A DNA stretch of 49,725 nt, taken from positions 1 to 49,725 of the forward strand of contig JAFOPS010000065.1 of the NCBI GenBank assembly GCA_017394205.1, in the 5' to 3' direction. Below the pieces are notes generated by a model. It was not told the DNA's origin. It saw nothing but the letters and a program-made list of their open reading frames with translations, and searched no databases. A program made the translations under genes and the position numbers. This document shows positions 33,815 through 42,941 of this stretch, piece after piece. The DNA is from Clostridia bacterium (GTDB lineage Bacteria > Bacillota > Clostridia > Oscillospirales > Butyricicoccaceae). Position 1 is the first letter of the stretch, and each line of letters begins with the position of its first letter.

Positions 33815-34150
33815 TTATTCTTTCTCGGCGAGAACCATGTTGATGTGGCAGGTTCTCTTCTTGATGCCGGCGGCGCCGCCGCGGGCACGGGGCATCATTC
33901 TCTTGAGGATGGGGCCGGGGCAGCACCAGACCTTGGCGACGTAGAGCTTCTCGGGATCCATCTCCAGATTGTTTTCCGCGTTGGCGGCGCAGCTCTTCAG
34001 CAGCTTCATCAGCGGCTCGCTGGCGGCCTTGCGGGTGTTCATCAGAATGGCGGCGGCAGCGGAAACGTCCTTGCCGCGGATCAGATCACAGACGATCTGG
34101 ACTTTGCGGGGAGACATACGAACAAACTTGACAGATGCTTTCGCTTCCAT
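33815..34150 (-). CDS. rplV: Ribosomal protein L22
   Basis: 111 residues. FVRMSPRKVQIVCDLIRGKDVSAAAAIL and ILKRMMPRARGGAAGIKKRTCHINMVL are diagnostic; the loop GRxxxIxK-like end reaches into the exit tunnel, where it senses nascent chains and macrolides. Confidence 0.97.
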   Translation of the reverse strand: MEAKASVKFVRMSPRKVQIVCDLIRGKDVSAAAAILMNTRKAASEPLMKLLKSCAANAENNLEMDPEKLYVAKVWCCPGPILKRMMPRARGGAAGIKKRTCHINMVLAEKE

Positions 34151-34165
34151 ATTTCGTCTCCTCCC

Positions 34166-34438
34166 TTACTTCGTGGTCTTGCTGCCGGCGTGACCCCGGA
34201 AGGTACGCGTGGGAGCAAACTCGCCCAGCTTGTGTCCGACCATATCCTCGGTGATGTAGACGGGGATATGCTTTCTGCCGTCGTGAACGGCAATGGTATG
34301 ACCCACGAACTCCGGGAAAATGGTGGAGGCGCGGGACCAGGTCTTCAGGACCTTCTTTTCACCAGTCTCGTTGAGCTGGTGGACCCTCTTCAGCAGCTCG
34401 GGAGCCACAAAGGGGCCCTTTTTCACACTTCTGCCCAT
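34166..34438 (-). CDS. rpsS: Ribosomal protein S19
   Basis: 90 residues. [19 protein letters not shown] and [34 protein letters not shown] are diagnostic. It pairs with S13 in the 30S head. Confidence 0.98.
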   Translation of the reverse strand: MGRSVKKGPFVAPELLKRVHQLNETGEKKVLKTWSRASTIFPEFVGHTIAVHDGRKHIPVYITEDMVGHKLGEFAPTRTFRGHAGSKTTK

Positions 34439-34457
34439 AATATTGTGCTCCTTTCAA

Positions 34458-35291
34458 TTATTTACCGTTGCGACGCTTGACGATCTGCTTGTCGGTGCGG
34501 TGATTCTTCTTGCGGGTCTTGTAACCCAGCGCGGGCTTGCCCCAGGGGGTAACAGGGCCGGGACGGCCGATGGGGGATTTGCCCTCGCCGCCGCCGTGGG
34601 GGTGGTCCACCGGGTTCATGACGGAACCGCGGACGGTGGGACGGACGCCCAGGTGACGGGTCTTGCCGGCCTTGCCCAGGTTCTGGTTTTCCTGATCGAT
34701 GTTGCCCACCTGACCGATGGTGGCGCGGCAGCCCATCTTGATGTAGCGGACCTCGCCGGAGGGCAGACGCACCTGCGCGGAAGCGCCTTCCTTGGCCATC
34801 AGCTGAGCGGCGCCGCCCGCAGAGCGGACCAGCTGGCCGCCGCGGCCGGGGATGAGCTCGATGTTGTGGATCATGGTGCCCAGGGGGATGTTGGCGATGG
34901 GCAGGCAGTTGCCGGGCTTGATGTCGGCGCCCTCGCCGGAGAGGATGACGTCGCCCACCTTCAGGCCCAGAGGAGCCAGGATGTAGCGCTTCTCGCCATC
35001 TTCATACTGCACCAGCGCGATGTGCGCGGTACGGTTGGGATCGTACTCCAGCGTCAGGACGGTAGCGGGCATATCCACTTTGTCGCGCTTGAAGTCGATC
35101 ACGCGGTATTTCTGCTTGTTGCCGCCGCCGTGATGACGGACGGTGATGCGGCCGTAGCTGTTGCGGCCGGCGGTCTTCTTGAGAGGCTCCAGAAGGCTCT
35201 TCTCAGGCTTGACCTTGCTCAGTCCACGGTAGTCGGTCACCGTCATGTTGCGGCGGGACGGCGTCGTGGGCTTAAAGCTTTTGATCGCCAT
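34458..35291 (-). CDS. rplB: Ribosomal protein L2
   Basis: 277 residues, the standard length. [39 protein letters not shown] and [23 protein letters not shown] are diagnostic; the His in the last block is essential for peptidyl transfer. I chose ATG 35291 by family length; a GTG 12 bp further upstream overlaps the ribosome-binding site. Confidence 0.98.
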   Translation of the reverse strand: MAIKSFKPTTPSRRNMTVTDYRGLSKVKPEKSLLEPLKKTAGRNSYGRITVRHHGGGNKQKYRVIDFKRDKVDMPATVLTLEYDPNRTAHIALVQYEDGEKRYILAPLGLKVGDVILSGEGADIKPGNCLPIANIPLGTMIHNIELIPGRGGQLVRSAGGAAQLMAKEGASAQVRLPSGEVRYIKMGCRATIGQVGNIDQENQNLGKAGKTRHLGVRPTVRGSVMNPVDHPHGGGEGKSPIGRPGPVTPWGKPALGYKTRKKNHRTDKQIVKRRNGK

Positions 35292-35414
35292 AGGTGTATT
35301 CACTCCTTAATTTTGTTTCGTTTTGCGCCGCCTTGGGCGGCATACGTTCGGCAGCGCCTGGCGCTGCGCGATCCGAAGCGGGGTTTTCCCGCTCTCGCCT
35401 TGGGAAGATGTCGA
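35292..35414. repeat. Triple-hairpin spacer between rplW and rplB
   Basis: The 123-bp gap holds three hairpins: GCCGCC-TTG-GGCGGC, GCAGCGCC-T-GGCGCTGC (35351-35367) and GCGGG-GTTTT-CCCGC. The middle one has the same arms as the palindrome between rpoA and rplQ. No coding potential is seen. It may be a repeated element or mRNA processing site. Confidence 0.45.
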
Positions 35415-35711
35415 TTAGACCATGCCCTCGAACATTTCGATGGTCTTGGAATCCTCCGTCAGACGGATGATCGCTTTCTTGCGGTCGGGCTTGCGTCCCA
35501 TCTTGCCGGTGCGGCCGCGGACGGCCTTGCCGCTGACGTTGATGGTGTTGACGCTCAGGACCTTCACGCCGAAGATCTCTTCGATCGCCTTGCGGATCTC
35601 CACCTTGTTGGCGTCGGTGGCGACTTCAAAGACGTACTTCTTGTCGCCGACAGCTTCCATGGATTTCTCGGTGATCACCGGGCGGATAATGATGTCGTAA
35701 GCGGTTTTCAT
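35415..35711 (-). CDS. rplW: Ribosomal protein L23
   Basis: 98 residues. [19 protein letters not shown] and [31 protein letters not shown] are diagnostic. L23 is the docking site of trigger factor and SRP at the tunnel exit. The start overlaps the rplD stop by 4 bp. Confidence 0.97.
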   Translation of the reverse strand: MKTAYDIIIRPVITEKSMEAVGDKKYVFEVATDANKVEIRKAIEEIFGVKVLSVNTINVSGKAVRGRTGKMGRKPDRKKAIIRLTEDSKTIEMFEGMV

Positions 35712-36334
35712 TTGGCATATACCTCCTGCAGCTTTTCCACAGCCGCCTTGTCCACGATGAACTTGTCGGCCTTCAGGATGTCGTAAACGCAGATGATGCC
35801 GGAGAAGGTGGTCTTGACGCCGGGGATGTTGCGGGCGGAGAGGACGATGTTCTTCTCCACGTCGTTGGTCATGACCAGAGCCTTGCCCTCGGCGCCTACG
35901 GCCTTGAGGAAGCTGACCATGCTGCGGGTCTTGATCTCGGGCAGGGTGATGTTGTCCACCACCACCATCTGGCCGGCGGCCAGCTTGGCGCTCAGCGCGC
36001 TGCGGATGGCCAGCTGCTTGGCCTTCTTGTTGAGGCGGTAGCTGTAATCACGGGGCTTGGGGCCCAGCGCGATGCCGCCGTGCGTCCACTGGGGGGCGCG
36101 GGTGCTGCCCTGGCGGGCCATACCGGAGCCCTTCTGGCGACGGGGCTTTCTGCCGCCGCCGGAAACCTCGGCGCGGGTCAGCGTGGACTGGGTGCCCTGA
36201 CGCTGATTGGCCAGATAGTTCTTCACGTCGGCGTGCATGACGGCGGTGTTGGGCTCGATGCCGAACACGCTGTCATTCAGTTCGATCTCACCGACGATCT
36301 TGCCGGTCATATCTACTACGTTCGTCTTAGCCAT
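35708..36334 (-). CDS. rplD: Ribosomal protein L4
   Basis: 208 residues. The extended loop has [41 protein letters not shown], which lines the exit tunnel. L4 represses its own operon in several bacteria by binding the S10 leader; a long structured leader is present here too. Confidence 0.97.
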   Translation of the reverse strand: MAKTNVVDMTGKIVGEIELNDSVFGIEPNTAVMHADVKNYLANQRQGTQSTLTRAEVSGGGRKPRRQKGSGMARQGSTRAPQWTHGGIALGPKPRDYSYRLNKKAKQLAIRSALSAKLAAGQMVVVDNITLPEIKTRSMVSFLKAVGAEGKALVMTNDVEKNIVLSARNIPGVKTTFSGIICVYDILKADKFIVDKAAVEKLQEVYAK

Positions 36335-36352
36335 TGTCTTTCCTCCTCCCCG

Positions 36353-37072
36353 TTAGCCTCTTGCAGAAGCCTTCTGCGGATTTCTGCCGGATGCCTTCTG
36401 CGGGTTCTTGCTGATGTCGGCGCCGGCCTGCTTGACCTTGATGTGCTTGACGGTGTTCTTGATGAACACGACCGAGCCCTTGGGGCCGGGGACTGCGCCG
36501 CGGATGGCGATCATGTTGGCCTCGGGATCGACCTTGACGACCTCAAGGTTCTGGACGGTGACCCGCTCGGCGCCCAGGTGACCGGCCATTTTCTTGCCGG
36601 GCATAACGCGGGAGGGGTCGGTGTTGGCGCCCATGGAACCGACGGAGCGGTGTACGGGGCCCACGCCGTGGGTGTGGCACTGGACGTGCGCGTTCCAACG
36701 CTTGACCACGCCGGCATAGCCCTTGCCCTTGCTGGTGCCGATGACGTCGATCTTGTCGCCGGCGGCAAAGACGTCGGCCTTGACGACGTCGCCCACGTTC
36801 ATCTCGCTGGCCTTGTCCAGACGGAACTCTTTCAGGTACTTCTTCACGGGGACGCCGGCCTTGGCAAAGTGGCCCTTCATGGGCTTGTTGGCCTTGCGGT
36901 CCGCCAGGTCTTCAAAGCCCAGCTGGACGGAATCGTAGCCGTCGTTCTCCGCGGTCTTCTTCTGCACCACGGTGCAGGGTCCGGCCTCAACGACCGTGAC
37001 GGGGATGACGTTCCCCTTTTCGTCGAAGATCTGGGTCATGCCGATCTTCTTACCGATGATTGCTTTCTGCAC
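36353..37072 (-). CDS. rplC: Ribosomal protein L3
   Basis: 239 residues, about 30 more than usual. The start is GTG 37072, with AAGGAGG 7 bp upstream; the protein then begins [51 protein letters not shown] and [11 protein letters not shown] are diagnostic. The C-terminal tail contains a duplicated [16 protein letters not shown] unit. L3 folds close to the peptidyl transferase centre. Confidence 0.96.
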   Translation of the reverse strand: MQKAIIGKKIGMTQIFDEKGNVIPVTVVEAGPCTVVQKKTAENDGYDSVQLGFEDLADRKANKPMKGHFAKAGVPVKKYLKEFRLDKASEMNVGDVVKADVFAAGDKIDVIGTSKGKGYAGVVKRWNAHVQCHTHGVGPVHRSVGSMGANTDPSRVMPGKKMAGHLGAERVTVQNLEVVKVDPEANMIAIRGAVPGPKGSVVFIKNTVKHIKVKQAGADISKNPQKASGRNPQKASARG

Positions 37073-37214
37073 GTTATTTCCTCCTTGCAGTGTTAGTGGT
37101 TGGTCAGTAGTACGGAGCGGTAACGGCGCCCCGCCTTCGCTTCTCAACATAACCTGTTCCCCGAACCCGGGGGACAAGGGTGCTGACAATTAAATAATAA
37201 TGTGTGCGCGGGGA
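37073..37214. other. 142-bp spacer between rpsJ and rplC
   Basis: Non-coding. On the minus strand CTTGTCCCCC pairs imperfectly with GGGGAACAGG (37159-37186), and a GGCGGGGCGCC block lies nearer to rplC. No terminator T-run follows, so transcription probably continues. Confidence 0.45.
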
Positions 37215-37526
37215 TCAGATCTTGATCTCGACCTCGACGCCGGCGGGAAGATCCAGGTTCGTCAGGGCGTCGACGATCTTCTGAGAGGGGTTCTTGATGT
37301 CGATCAGGCGCTTGTGGGTGCGGCGCTCGAACTGCTCGCGGCTGTCCTTGTTGACGTGGGGCGAGCGCAGGATGGTGACCACCTTTTTCTCGGTGGGCAG
37401 GGGGATGGGGCCGGAGACGACCGCGCCGGCGCGCTTGGCCGCCTCGACGATCTTCTGGGATGCCTGGTCGATGACGGTGTGGTCATACGCCTTCAGCCGG
37501 ATGCGCATGTTCTGCATGTCTGCCAT
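37215..37526 (-). CDS. rpsJ: Ribosomal protein S10 (NusE)
   Basis: 103 residues. [31 protein letters not shown] and [23 protein letters not shown] are diagnostic. S10 belongs to the 30S head and also acts as NusE in antitermination. It is the first gene of the supercluster. The frame is open upstream, but AAGGAGA lies 8 bp before ATG 37526 and the length then fits the family. Confidence 0.97.
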   Translation of the reverse strand: MADMQNMRIRLKAYDHTVIDQASQKIVEAAKRAGAVVSGPIPLPTEKKVVTILRSPHVNKDSREQFERRTHKRLIDIKNPSQKIVDALTNLDLPAGVEVEIKI

Positions 37527-37940
37527 GGGTGATTTCTCCTTTTCATACAATGTTTTGATCTGCGCGGAAGGATCGACATTGTACGGCTTGAAAGTCTTGC
37601 CACGCCGCCGTGTGTATCGCCGTTTGGGCATAAAGGAAACCGGCGAGCTTATCGATCCGGCATGGCTGAACGGAGGTTGGTTCCCACCGGGCTTGCCGGC
37701 CCTTGGCCGGTAGTTCCGCAGCTTAAAGGGGACGCTTCCGTTTTTGCATTCCTATGGTCTTACCGCAAAGGGCAAGCTTCCGTTCAAACCCGCCTTCTGT
37801 GGCAGGACGATAGGAACGCGACTTTCGGTGCCGCCCGATTGTCGGACTTACTCCACCGAAGTTACCCGCTTTCGCGGCAATCTCCGGCTTCATCGCGGCC
37901 TGTTTTCCGCAAACAGGCATAGCTGCGCCTTTCAAGGCGC
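37527..37940 (-). promoter_or_regulatory. Long structured leader of the S10 operon
   Basis: From the predicted transcript start near 37940 to rpsJ lie about 410 nt without a convincing gene. Hairpins visible on the minus strand are GCGCCTT-GA-AAGGCGC (37925-37940), GCCTGTTT-GCGG-AAAACAGGC just after it, CCGGCC-AAGG-GCCGG near 37700, and ACAATG...CATTGT close to rpsJ. A 70-codon open frame (37723-37935) lacks a family match known to me. Ribosomal leaders of this kind bind a ribosomal protein, L4 in E. coli and some Firmicutes, for feedback control; the ligand here is inferred. Confidence 0.55.
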
Positions 37941-37946
37941 TTTATC

Positions 37947-37975
37947 ATCATATCAGCCGGGAGGCAAAAAGTCAA
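37947..37975 (-). promoter_or_regulatory. Promoter of the ribosomal supercluster
   Basis: On the minus strand TTGACT and TATGAT are 17 bp apart, a near-consensus sigma-A promoter as expected for ribosomal genes. Confidence 0.8.
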
Positions 37976-38101
37976 GTGTTTTCAACAAAATTTTCAAAAA
38001 TATTTTGTGAAAAAGCAACAAAGTTTTTCGCTCCCATATCTTGTGTTTTTCCGGCATTTTTTGCCACAAAATCTTGTGATCGCAAAATTTTTCGCGATTT
38101 T

Positions 38102-38119
38102 ATCAAACAAATGTTTGAT
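38102..38119 (+). promoter_or_regulatory. LexA operator (SOS box) of lexA
   Basis: ATCAAACA and TGTTTGAT form a perfect inverted repeat with spacer AA. The core AAAC-n4-GTTT fits the Gram-positive GAAC-n4-GTTC pattern with a G-to-A change in each arm. It covers the -35 element of lexA, the usual arrangement for autorepression. Confidence 0.75.
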
Positions 38120-38143
38120 TTTTCGGAACAGTTGTGCTATACT
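38115..38143 (+). promoter_or_regulatory. Promoter of lexA-recG
   Basis: TTGATT and TATACT are 17 bp apart; the -35 overlaps the right arm of the operator. Confidence 0.7.
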
Positions 38144-38180
38144 GGGGTCAAATAGAATTCCATCCCCTGGAGGTGCTTAT

Positions 38181-38774
38181 ATGAACAAGCTCAGCCCCAT
38201 GCGGCAGCGTATCCTGGATTACGTCACCGCCTTCACCCGGGAAAACGGCTATCCCCCCACGGTACGGGAGATCTGCGACGCCGTGGGCCTGCGCTCTCCC
38301 TCCACCGTTCACAGCCATCTCAAGATCTTGCAGGACGGCGGCTATCTGGAAAAGGGCGAGCACAAGACCCGCGCCATCTCCGTCCGCGGCGGCAGCGGGA
38401 CGGCCTTCCGCTCGGTGCCCGTTTTGGGCACGGTCACGGCCGGTCTGCCCATCCTGGCGCAGGAGGACACGTTGGGCTACGTCCCCTATGACGGGCCCGA
38501 GCAGGGGGAGATGTTCGCGCTGCAGGTGCGGGGCGAAAGTATGATCGGCGCCGGCATTCTCGACGGCGACATCGTCCTGGTGCGGCGGCAGAACACCGCC
38601 ATCTCCGGACAGATCGTGGTGGCCCTTTTGGGCGACGAGGCCACGGTGAAGCGTCTCCGCCTGGCCAAGGACGGCGTATGGCTCCTGCCCGAAAATCCCG
38701 CCTTCGATCCCATCGACGGCCGGGAATGCACCATCCTGGGCCTGGTGATCTCTCTTTATCGCCCCAGAGTATGA
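38181..38774 (+). CDS. lexA: SOS repressor LexA
   Basis: 197 residues. The winged helix (1-65) has PPTVREICDAVGLRSPSTVHSHL as recognition region. The latent protease has the cleavage site Ala87-Gly88 in GTVTAGLPI, Ser120 in GESM and Lys157 in DEATVKRL as the catalytic dyad. RecA filaments trigger self-cleavage, which derepresses DNA-damage genes. GGAGG lies 7 bp before ATG 38181. The stop overlaps the recG start (ATGA), so recG is probably SOS-regulated here. It is divergent from the S10 operon. Confidence 0.97.
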   Translation: MNKLSPMRQRILDYVTAFTRENGYPPTVREICDAVGLRSPSTVHSHLKILQDGGYLEKGEHKTRAISVRGGSGTAFRSVPVLGTVTAGLPILAQEDTLGYVPYDGPEQGEMFALQVRGESMIGAGILDGDIVLVRRQNTAISGQIVVALLGDEATVKRLRLAKDGVWLLPENPAFDPIDGRECTILGLVISLYRPRV

Positions 38775-40834
38775 GCGATCCCGCCCTCACCCGCGGGGAC
38801 GCGCCGCTCTCGGCGCTCTCCGGCGTCGGCCCGCGTCGGCAGGCCCAGCTCCAAAAGCTGGGCCTTTTTTCGGTGCGGGATCTGCTGGCCCACTTCCCCC
38901 GGGATTACGAGGATTGGAGCCGGATCACCCCCATCGCCCGGCTGGAGGATGGGGCGACGGCCTGCGTCCGGGGCACGGTGGCCCGCCCGCTGGACCTGTT
39001 TCGCAAGCCCGGGGGCAAAACCCTTTCCCGCACCGCGGTGTTCGACGACACCGGCAAACTGAGCCTCACCTTTTTTAATAATAAATATCTCCGGCTCGAG
39101 ACGGGCCGGGACTATCTCTTTTTCGGGAAAACGGTATTTTACGGCGGGATGCGCACCATGGCAAACCCCGCCGTCGTCCCCGCGGGCGACGCGTCGCTTT
39201 CCGGCGCGGGGCTCAAGCCCCTGTACCGCCTCACCGAGGGGATCAGCCAGAATTATCTCCGCAAGCTGACGGGCGAAGCCCTGGCGCTCTCCGCCGGCCG
39301 GTTTCAGGAGCCGCTGCCCCCCGCGCTGACGGAGACCTATCAGCTTTGTCCGCCGGAGGAGGCCTTTTCCCTCATCCATTTTCCCGCTTCGTGGGACGAC
39401 GTGCGCAAGGCGCGCCGCCGGCTGATTTTTGAAGAGCTGTTCACCTTTTGTCTGGCGGGGCAGCGTCTGCGGTCCCAGAGCGCGCGCCTGCCCGGCGCCG
39501 TTTTGGAGCGCGCCGATCCGGAGGAGTTTTTCCGCAGTCTGCCCTTTGCCCCCACAGGGGCCCAGCGGCGGGCGGTGGGGGAGTGCTTCCGGGATCTGTG
39601 CTCCGGCGTGCGCATGAACCGGCTTTTGCAGGGCGATGTGGGCTCGGGCAAAACCATGGTGGCCGCCGCCTGCGCCTGGCTTGCCTGCAAAAGCGGGAAG
39701 CAGGCGGTGATCATGGCACCCACCGAGCTTTTGGCCCGCCAGCACCACGCCTCGTTTTCCCGGTTCGCCGCTCCCTTCGGCATCCCGGTGGAGCTTCTGT
39801 GCGGCAGCACGCCCGCCTCAGAGCGCAAGCGCATCCGGGCGATGCTGGACGGCGGCGCGCCGATGATCCTCTGCGGCACCCACGCCCTCATCCAGAACGA
39901 CGTGGCGCTGCCCGCCGCCGCCCTGATCGTGGTGGACGAGCAGCATCGCTTCGGCGTCCGCCAGCGGGCGGCCCTGGGAGAAAAATCCCTTTCGGCCCAT
40001 CTGCTGGCCATGTCCGCCACCCCCATCCCGCGGACGCTGACGCTGATCCTTTACGGCGATCTGGAGGTTTCCCGGCTGGACGAGCTGCCCCCCGGGCGGC
40101 AGGAGATCCTCACCTATGCCGTCCCGGAGGAAAAGCGGCAGGACCTTTACGGCTTTCTGCGCAGGCAGGCGGCGGAGGGCGGGCAGATCTATATCGTCTG
40201 TCCGCTGATCGACGGAGACGAGGACGACCCCGACGAGGAAAAAAAGGCCGCCGCCACCTATGCAAAATCGCTGGCAGCGGCGCTGCCCGGCCTGCGGATC
40301 GGTCTGATGCACGGCCGCCTGAAGGCCGCCGAAAAAGAGGCGGTGATGACGGCCTTTTTGAACAGGGAGCTGGATATCCTGGTGTCCACCACCGTGATCG
40401 AGGTGGGGGTGGACGTGCCGGACGCCACGGTGATGGTGGTGGAAAACGCCGACTTCTTCGGCCTGAGCCAGCTCCACCAGCTCCGGGGCCGCGTGGGCCG
40501 CGGCAGCCGCCAGAGCTATTGCTTTTTGATGCACCGCACCCTCTCCGAGCCCGCCCGCCAGCGGCTCCGCACCCTTTGCACCCAACGGGACGGCTTCGCC
40601 ATCGCCGAAGCCGACCTGCGTCTGCGGGGGCCGGGGGACTTTTTCGGCAGGCGGCAGCACGGGCTCCCCGACTTTGCCATCGCCGATCTGGCCTCCGACC
40701 TGAACGTGCTGGAGGCCGCCCGGGACAGCGCCCAGACGCTTCTCCGCGACGATCCCGGTCTGGATTCCTGCCCGCTGCTGCGGGAACGGGTGGACGCCGT
40801 GACGCAAAAGACCCTTGCTGTTTCGCTGAATTAG
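38771..40834 (+). CDS. recG: ATP-dependent DNA helicase RecG
   Basis: 687 residues, family length. An N-terminal wedge/OB region (about 60-160) has FPRDYEDWSRITPIARLEDG; the helicase has Walker A GDVGSGKT near 290, GTHALIQ, DEQHRFG motif II, and motif V/VI blocks STTVIEVGVDVPDA and QLHQLRGRVGRG. It reverses stalled forks and processes Holliday junctions. The start overlaps the lexA stop by 4 bp, an unusual pairing since lexA often stands alone. Confidence 0.97.
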   Translation: MSDPALTRGDAPLSALSGVGPRRQAQLQKLGLFSVRDLLAHFPRDYEDWSRITPIARLEDGATACVRGTVARPLDLFRKPGGKTLSRTAVFDDTGKLSLTFFNNKYLRLETGRDYLFFGKTVFYGGMRTMANPAVVPAGDASLSGAGLKPLYRLTEGISQNYLRKLTGEALALSAGRFQEPLPPALTETYQLCPPEEAFSLIHFPASWDDVRKARRRLIFEELFTFCLAGQRLRSQSARLPGAVLERADPEEFFRSLPFAPTGAQRRAVGECFRDLCSGVRMNRLLQGDVGSGKTMVAAACAWLACKSGKQAVIMAPTELLARQHHASFSRFAAPFGIPVELLCGSTPASERKRIRAMLDGGAPMILCGTHALIQNDVALPAAALIVVDEQHRFGVRQRAALGEKSLSAHLLAMSATPIPRTLTLILYGDLEVSRLDELPPGRQEILTYAVPEEKRQDLYGFLRRQAAEGGQIYIVCPLIDGDEDDPDEEKKAAATYAKSLAAALPGLRIGLMHGRLKAAEKEAVMTAFLNRELDILVSTTVIEVGVDVPDATVMVVENADFFGLSQLHQLRGRVGRGSRQSYCFLMHRTLSEPARQRLRTLCTQRDGFAIAEADLRLRGPGDFFGRRQHGLPDFAIADLASDLNVLEAARDSAQTLLRDDPGLDSCPLLRERVDAVTQKTLAVSLN

Positions 40835-40872
40835 AAATCCCGGGCTTTTTGCCCGCGGGGAAAGGACGCTTT

Positions 40873-41472
40873 ATGAAGATCTATCTCGTCCGTCACGGAC
40901 AATCCGAAGGAAACGTGCGGAACCTGTGGTACGGCATTTCCGACCTGCCCCTCACCGGCCTGGGGCGGGAGCAGGCCGCCCAGGTGGGGGAAAAGCTGCG
41001 GGACGTGCCGCTGGCCGCCGCCTACACCAGTCCCCTTTCCCGGGCCGCCGACACCGCCCGCATCGCCCTTGCGGGGCGCGAGGTGCCGCTGACGGTGGTG
41101 CCCGACCTGCGGGAGCAGGATATGGGGCGGCTGGAATCCATGTCCGTAGCGGATATTTCGGTGTTTGATCCGGAGTATCTCCGTCGGCTGGAGAAGGATT
41201 GGGTCCACGTCTGCCCGCTGGAGGGCGAGCCCTTCGACACCGGTCTGGCGCCCCGGGTGGCCGCCGTGCTGGACGCGATCGTGAAAAGGGGCGAGGACTG
41301 CGCCGTCTTTTCTCACAACGGGCCGCTGTGCTTCGCCATGACCTATCTTCTGGGCCTGCCCATCGAGACGGCCTCCCGCTTCTATCTGCTCCACGGCTGC
41401 TTTTCCGTCATCGAGATCGGTCCCGAAATCTGGAACGAGCAGCACGCCCTGCTGCGGCATTTCAACCGTTGA
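40873..41472 (+). CDS. Histidine phosphatase family protein (PGM-like)
   Basis: 199 residues. The catalytic RHG motif is LVRHGQSEGN, with Glu in REQDMGRLES and the second His in FSHNGP. Members remove phosphate from sugar phosphates, nucleotides or cobalamin precursors (CobC); the substrate cannot be told. AAAGGA lies 6 bp before the ATG. It follows recG by 38 bp, may be co-transcribed and ends at a strong terminator. Confidence 0.88.
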   Translation: MKIYLVRHGQSEGNVRNLWYGISDLPLTGLGREQAAQVGEKLRDVPLAAAYTSPLSRAADTARIALAGREVPLTVVPDLREQDMGRLESMSVADISVFDPEYLRRLEKDWVHVCPLEGEPFDTGLAPRVAAVLDAIVKRGEDCAVFSHNGPLCFAMTYLLGLPIETASRFYLLHGCFSVIEIGPEIWNEQHALLRHFNR

Positions 41473-41507
41473 CGTTTCACAAAAAGAGAATATCGCCTCA
41501 AACAAAC

Positions 41508-41540
41508 GCCCCGCGGCAGATGCCGCGGGGCCTGGTTTTT
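41508..41540. terminator. Terminator between converging genes
   Basis: GCCCCGCGGCA and TGCCGCGGGGC form a perfect 11-bp stem around GA, followed by CTGGTTTTT. Confidence 0.8.
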
Positions 41541-41548
41541 CTCATTTT

Positions 41549-41923
41549 TTACAGATTGACCGCCACCGGCGCGCCTGGGGCGTTGCGGCCGATGCTGGCG
41601 ATGCCCATCCGGCAGGAGCGTTTGGCGGTATATCCCTCGGAAAGCAGCACCGTCTCCCCCTGCTCGTCCAGCAGGCAAAAGCCCAGCCCGCCGCCGCCGC
41701 AGCGATAGATCCGGTATTGGGCGGCGGAAGCGGCAAGGGGCTCGTCCGGCGCATGAAGACCCTCCGCCACCGGGGCGTCGGCGTTTTTCCGGACCCACTC
41801 GATGGCGGCAAGACAGTCGTCCAGCGTGAAAAACACGCGGCTGGACGCCACGTTCTGCCCGTTTCCGGCCCGCAGGCCGAATTTATATCCGCCTTTTACA
41901 TGCTGTACCGTGAATCTTCCCAC
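41549..41923 (-). CDS. YegP/DUF1508 tandem-repeat protein
   Basis: About 124 residues made of two DUF1508 units. The first is GRFTVQHVKGGYKFGLRAGNGQNVASSRVF...CLAAIEWVRKNA, the second a more diverged copy ending CRMGIASIGRNAP. The family forms a small beta-alpha fold of unknown role. I chose GTG 41923, with AAGGGGG 9 bp upstream; a GTG at 41956 has no ribosome-binding site. The plus-strand phosphatase gene converges on it. Confidence 0.8.
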   Translation of the reverse strand: MGRFTVQHVKGGYKFGLRAGNGQNVASSRVFFTLDDCLAAIEWVRKNADAPVAEGLHAPDEPLAASAAQYRIYRCGGGGLGFCLLDEQGETVLLSEGYTAKRSCRMGIASIGRNAPGAPVAVNL

Positions 41924-42074
41924 AGGGCAGCGCCCCCTTGTCTTCGCCGGGTTCACGACCCGATTTCAATCTTAGATATATCATGTTTTTTTAGAAAAAT
42001 AAAGATTGTTTGTAAAAATTTTCAATTTGTTTTCTTTTTTCCAATTCCTGTATGCCAAAAATGGCCGGTTTTGT
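41924..42074. other. AT-rich spacer
   Basis: A conspicuous AT-rich stretch with TATATC/TAAGAT near 41970-41985 on the minus strand, likely the promoter of the YegP gene. No gene seen. Confidence 0.45.
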
Positions 42075-42102
42075 AAAAAACCGCCGCGCTTTCGCGCGGC
42101 GG
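42075..42102 (-). terminator. Terminator of the B12-capture operon
   Basis: CCGCCGCGC and GCGCGGCGG pair around GAAA and run into TTTTTT on the minus strand. Confidence 0.85.
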
Positions 42103-42122
42103 TCCCGTTTCTGTTTTCCCGC

Positions 42123-42941
42123 TCAGCCGTTCCAGGCTCCGCCCACGTCGGCGCCCAGGTCGCAGGTATAGACCCAGCGGATCACGTCGCCGTCTTCCAC
42201 GGGGTATTTGCTGCATCCGTAGTTGGGAAACCAGTCGTTCACGGCGTACATCCAGCCCGACTGCTCGCCGCAGTCGAACTCATACAGATTGCCGATCCCC
42301 TCGATATACACCGAGCCGTAAAGGGGCGTTTCGGCAAACTCCAGGTGGATCCGGTGCTCCCGCGTCACCCGCTTGAGCACGTCGAACACGCTGTCGCCCT
42401 CCTCCAGCTCCGCCTCGACGGGCGCCAGGATCCAGCCGTCGGCGGGCACCAGCTCGGCCTTGTCCTCGCCCAGCATATCCAGATGCTCCAGCAGGGCGGC
42501 GCAGGAGATGGAAATCGTGCATTTCCGCACCTCGGGCTGCGGGTCGGGGGCGGGAAGCGGCTCGGGCGGCGAGACCGGCACGGGCTCCGGCGCGGAATTG
42601 CCGGACGGCGCGGGGTCAGGCGCGGGAACCGGATCGGACTCGACAGGCAGCACCGGATCGGCTGCGGGGTCGGGCGCCGGGTCGGGCGCCGGGTCGGGCG
42701 CCGGGTCAGGCGCAGGGTCCGGCGCAGGGTCGGGATCGGGCGTCGGGACGGCTCCGGGCAGCGGCGCGGGCGACGGTTCGGGCGCCAGCCCCGGCTCGGG
42801 CTGCGAGAGGGTCGTCTCCGGCTCCTCCGGTTTGATCTTCCAGCCCCGCATCCCCGGGGCGCTGCCCCCGAAGTAAAAGGCCGCCGCCAGCGCCGCGAGG
42901 ATCAGCGCCGCGGCAAGGATGGCTTTTCCGTGTCGTTTCAT
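42123..42941 (-). CDS. Membrane-anchored proline-rich DUF4430 protein, putative B12 binder
   Basis: 272 residues. Residues 7-24 are a membrane anchor; 40-137 form a Pro/Asp/Glu spacer with repeated PDPA units (70-95), long enough to cross the cell wall; 138-262 are a DUF4430 domain with SGWMYAVNDWFPNYGCSKYPVEDGDVIRWVYT as signature. DUF4430 has the fold of the C-terminal domain of animal transcobalamin and intrinsic factor. The gene overlaps the preceding SLH gene by 4 bp and shares its cobalamin riboswitch. I infer that it holds cobalamin at the cell surface. No lipobox is present. The frame is open upstream, but ATG 42941 before the anchor fits best. Confidence 0.85.
   Translation of the reverse strand: MKRHGKAILAAALILAALAAAFYFGGSAPGMRGWKIKPEEPETTLSQPEPGLAPEPSPAPLPGAVPTPDPDPAPDPAPDPAPDPAPDPAPDPAADPVLPVESDPVPAPDPAPSGNSAPEPVPVSPPEPLPAPDPQPEVRKCTISISCAALLEHLDMLGEDKAELVPADGWILAPVEAELEEGDSVFDVLKRVTREHRIHLEFAETPLYGSVYIEGIGNLYEFDCGEQSGWMYAVNDWFPNYGCSKYPVEDGDVIRWVYTCDLGADVGGAWNG
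42667..42738. repeat. Tandem 12-bp repeat encoding PDPA
   Basis: About six copies of GGGTCGGGCGCC (last ones diverged to GGGTCAGGCGCA) encode the PDPAPDPA spacer on the minus strand. Such repeats often vary in copy number between strains. Confidence 0.75.

Noticed and set aside
37723..37935. A 70-codon minus-strand open frame in the S10 leader
   Set aside because: It lies in a structured leader, has no clear ribosome-binding site and no family I recognise; kept as leader RNA.
42667..42738. CRISPR-like array
   Set aside because: The 12-bp units are contiguous, without spacers, and encode a PDPA protein repeat. I found no CRISPR array elsewhere in the window.
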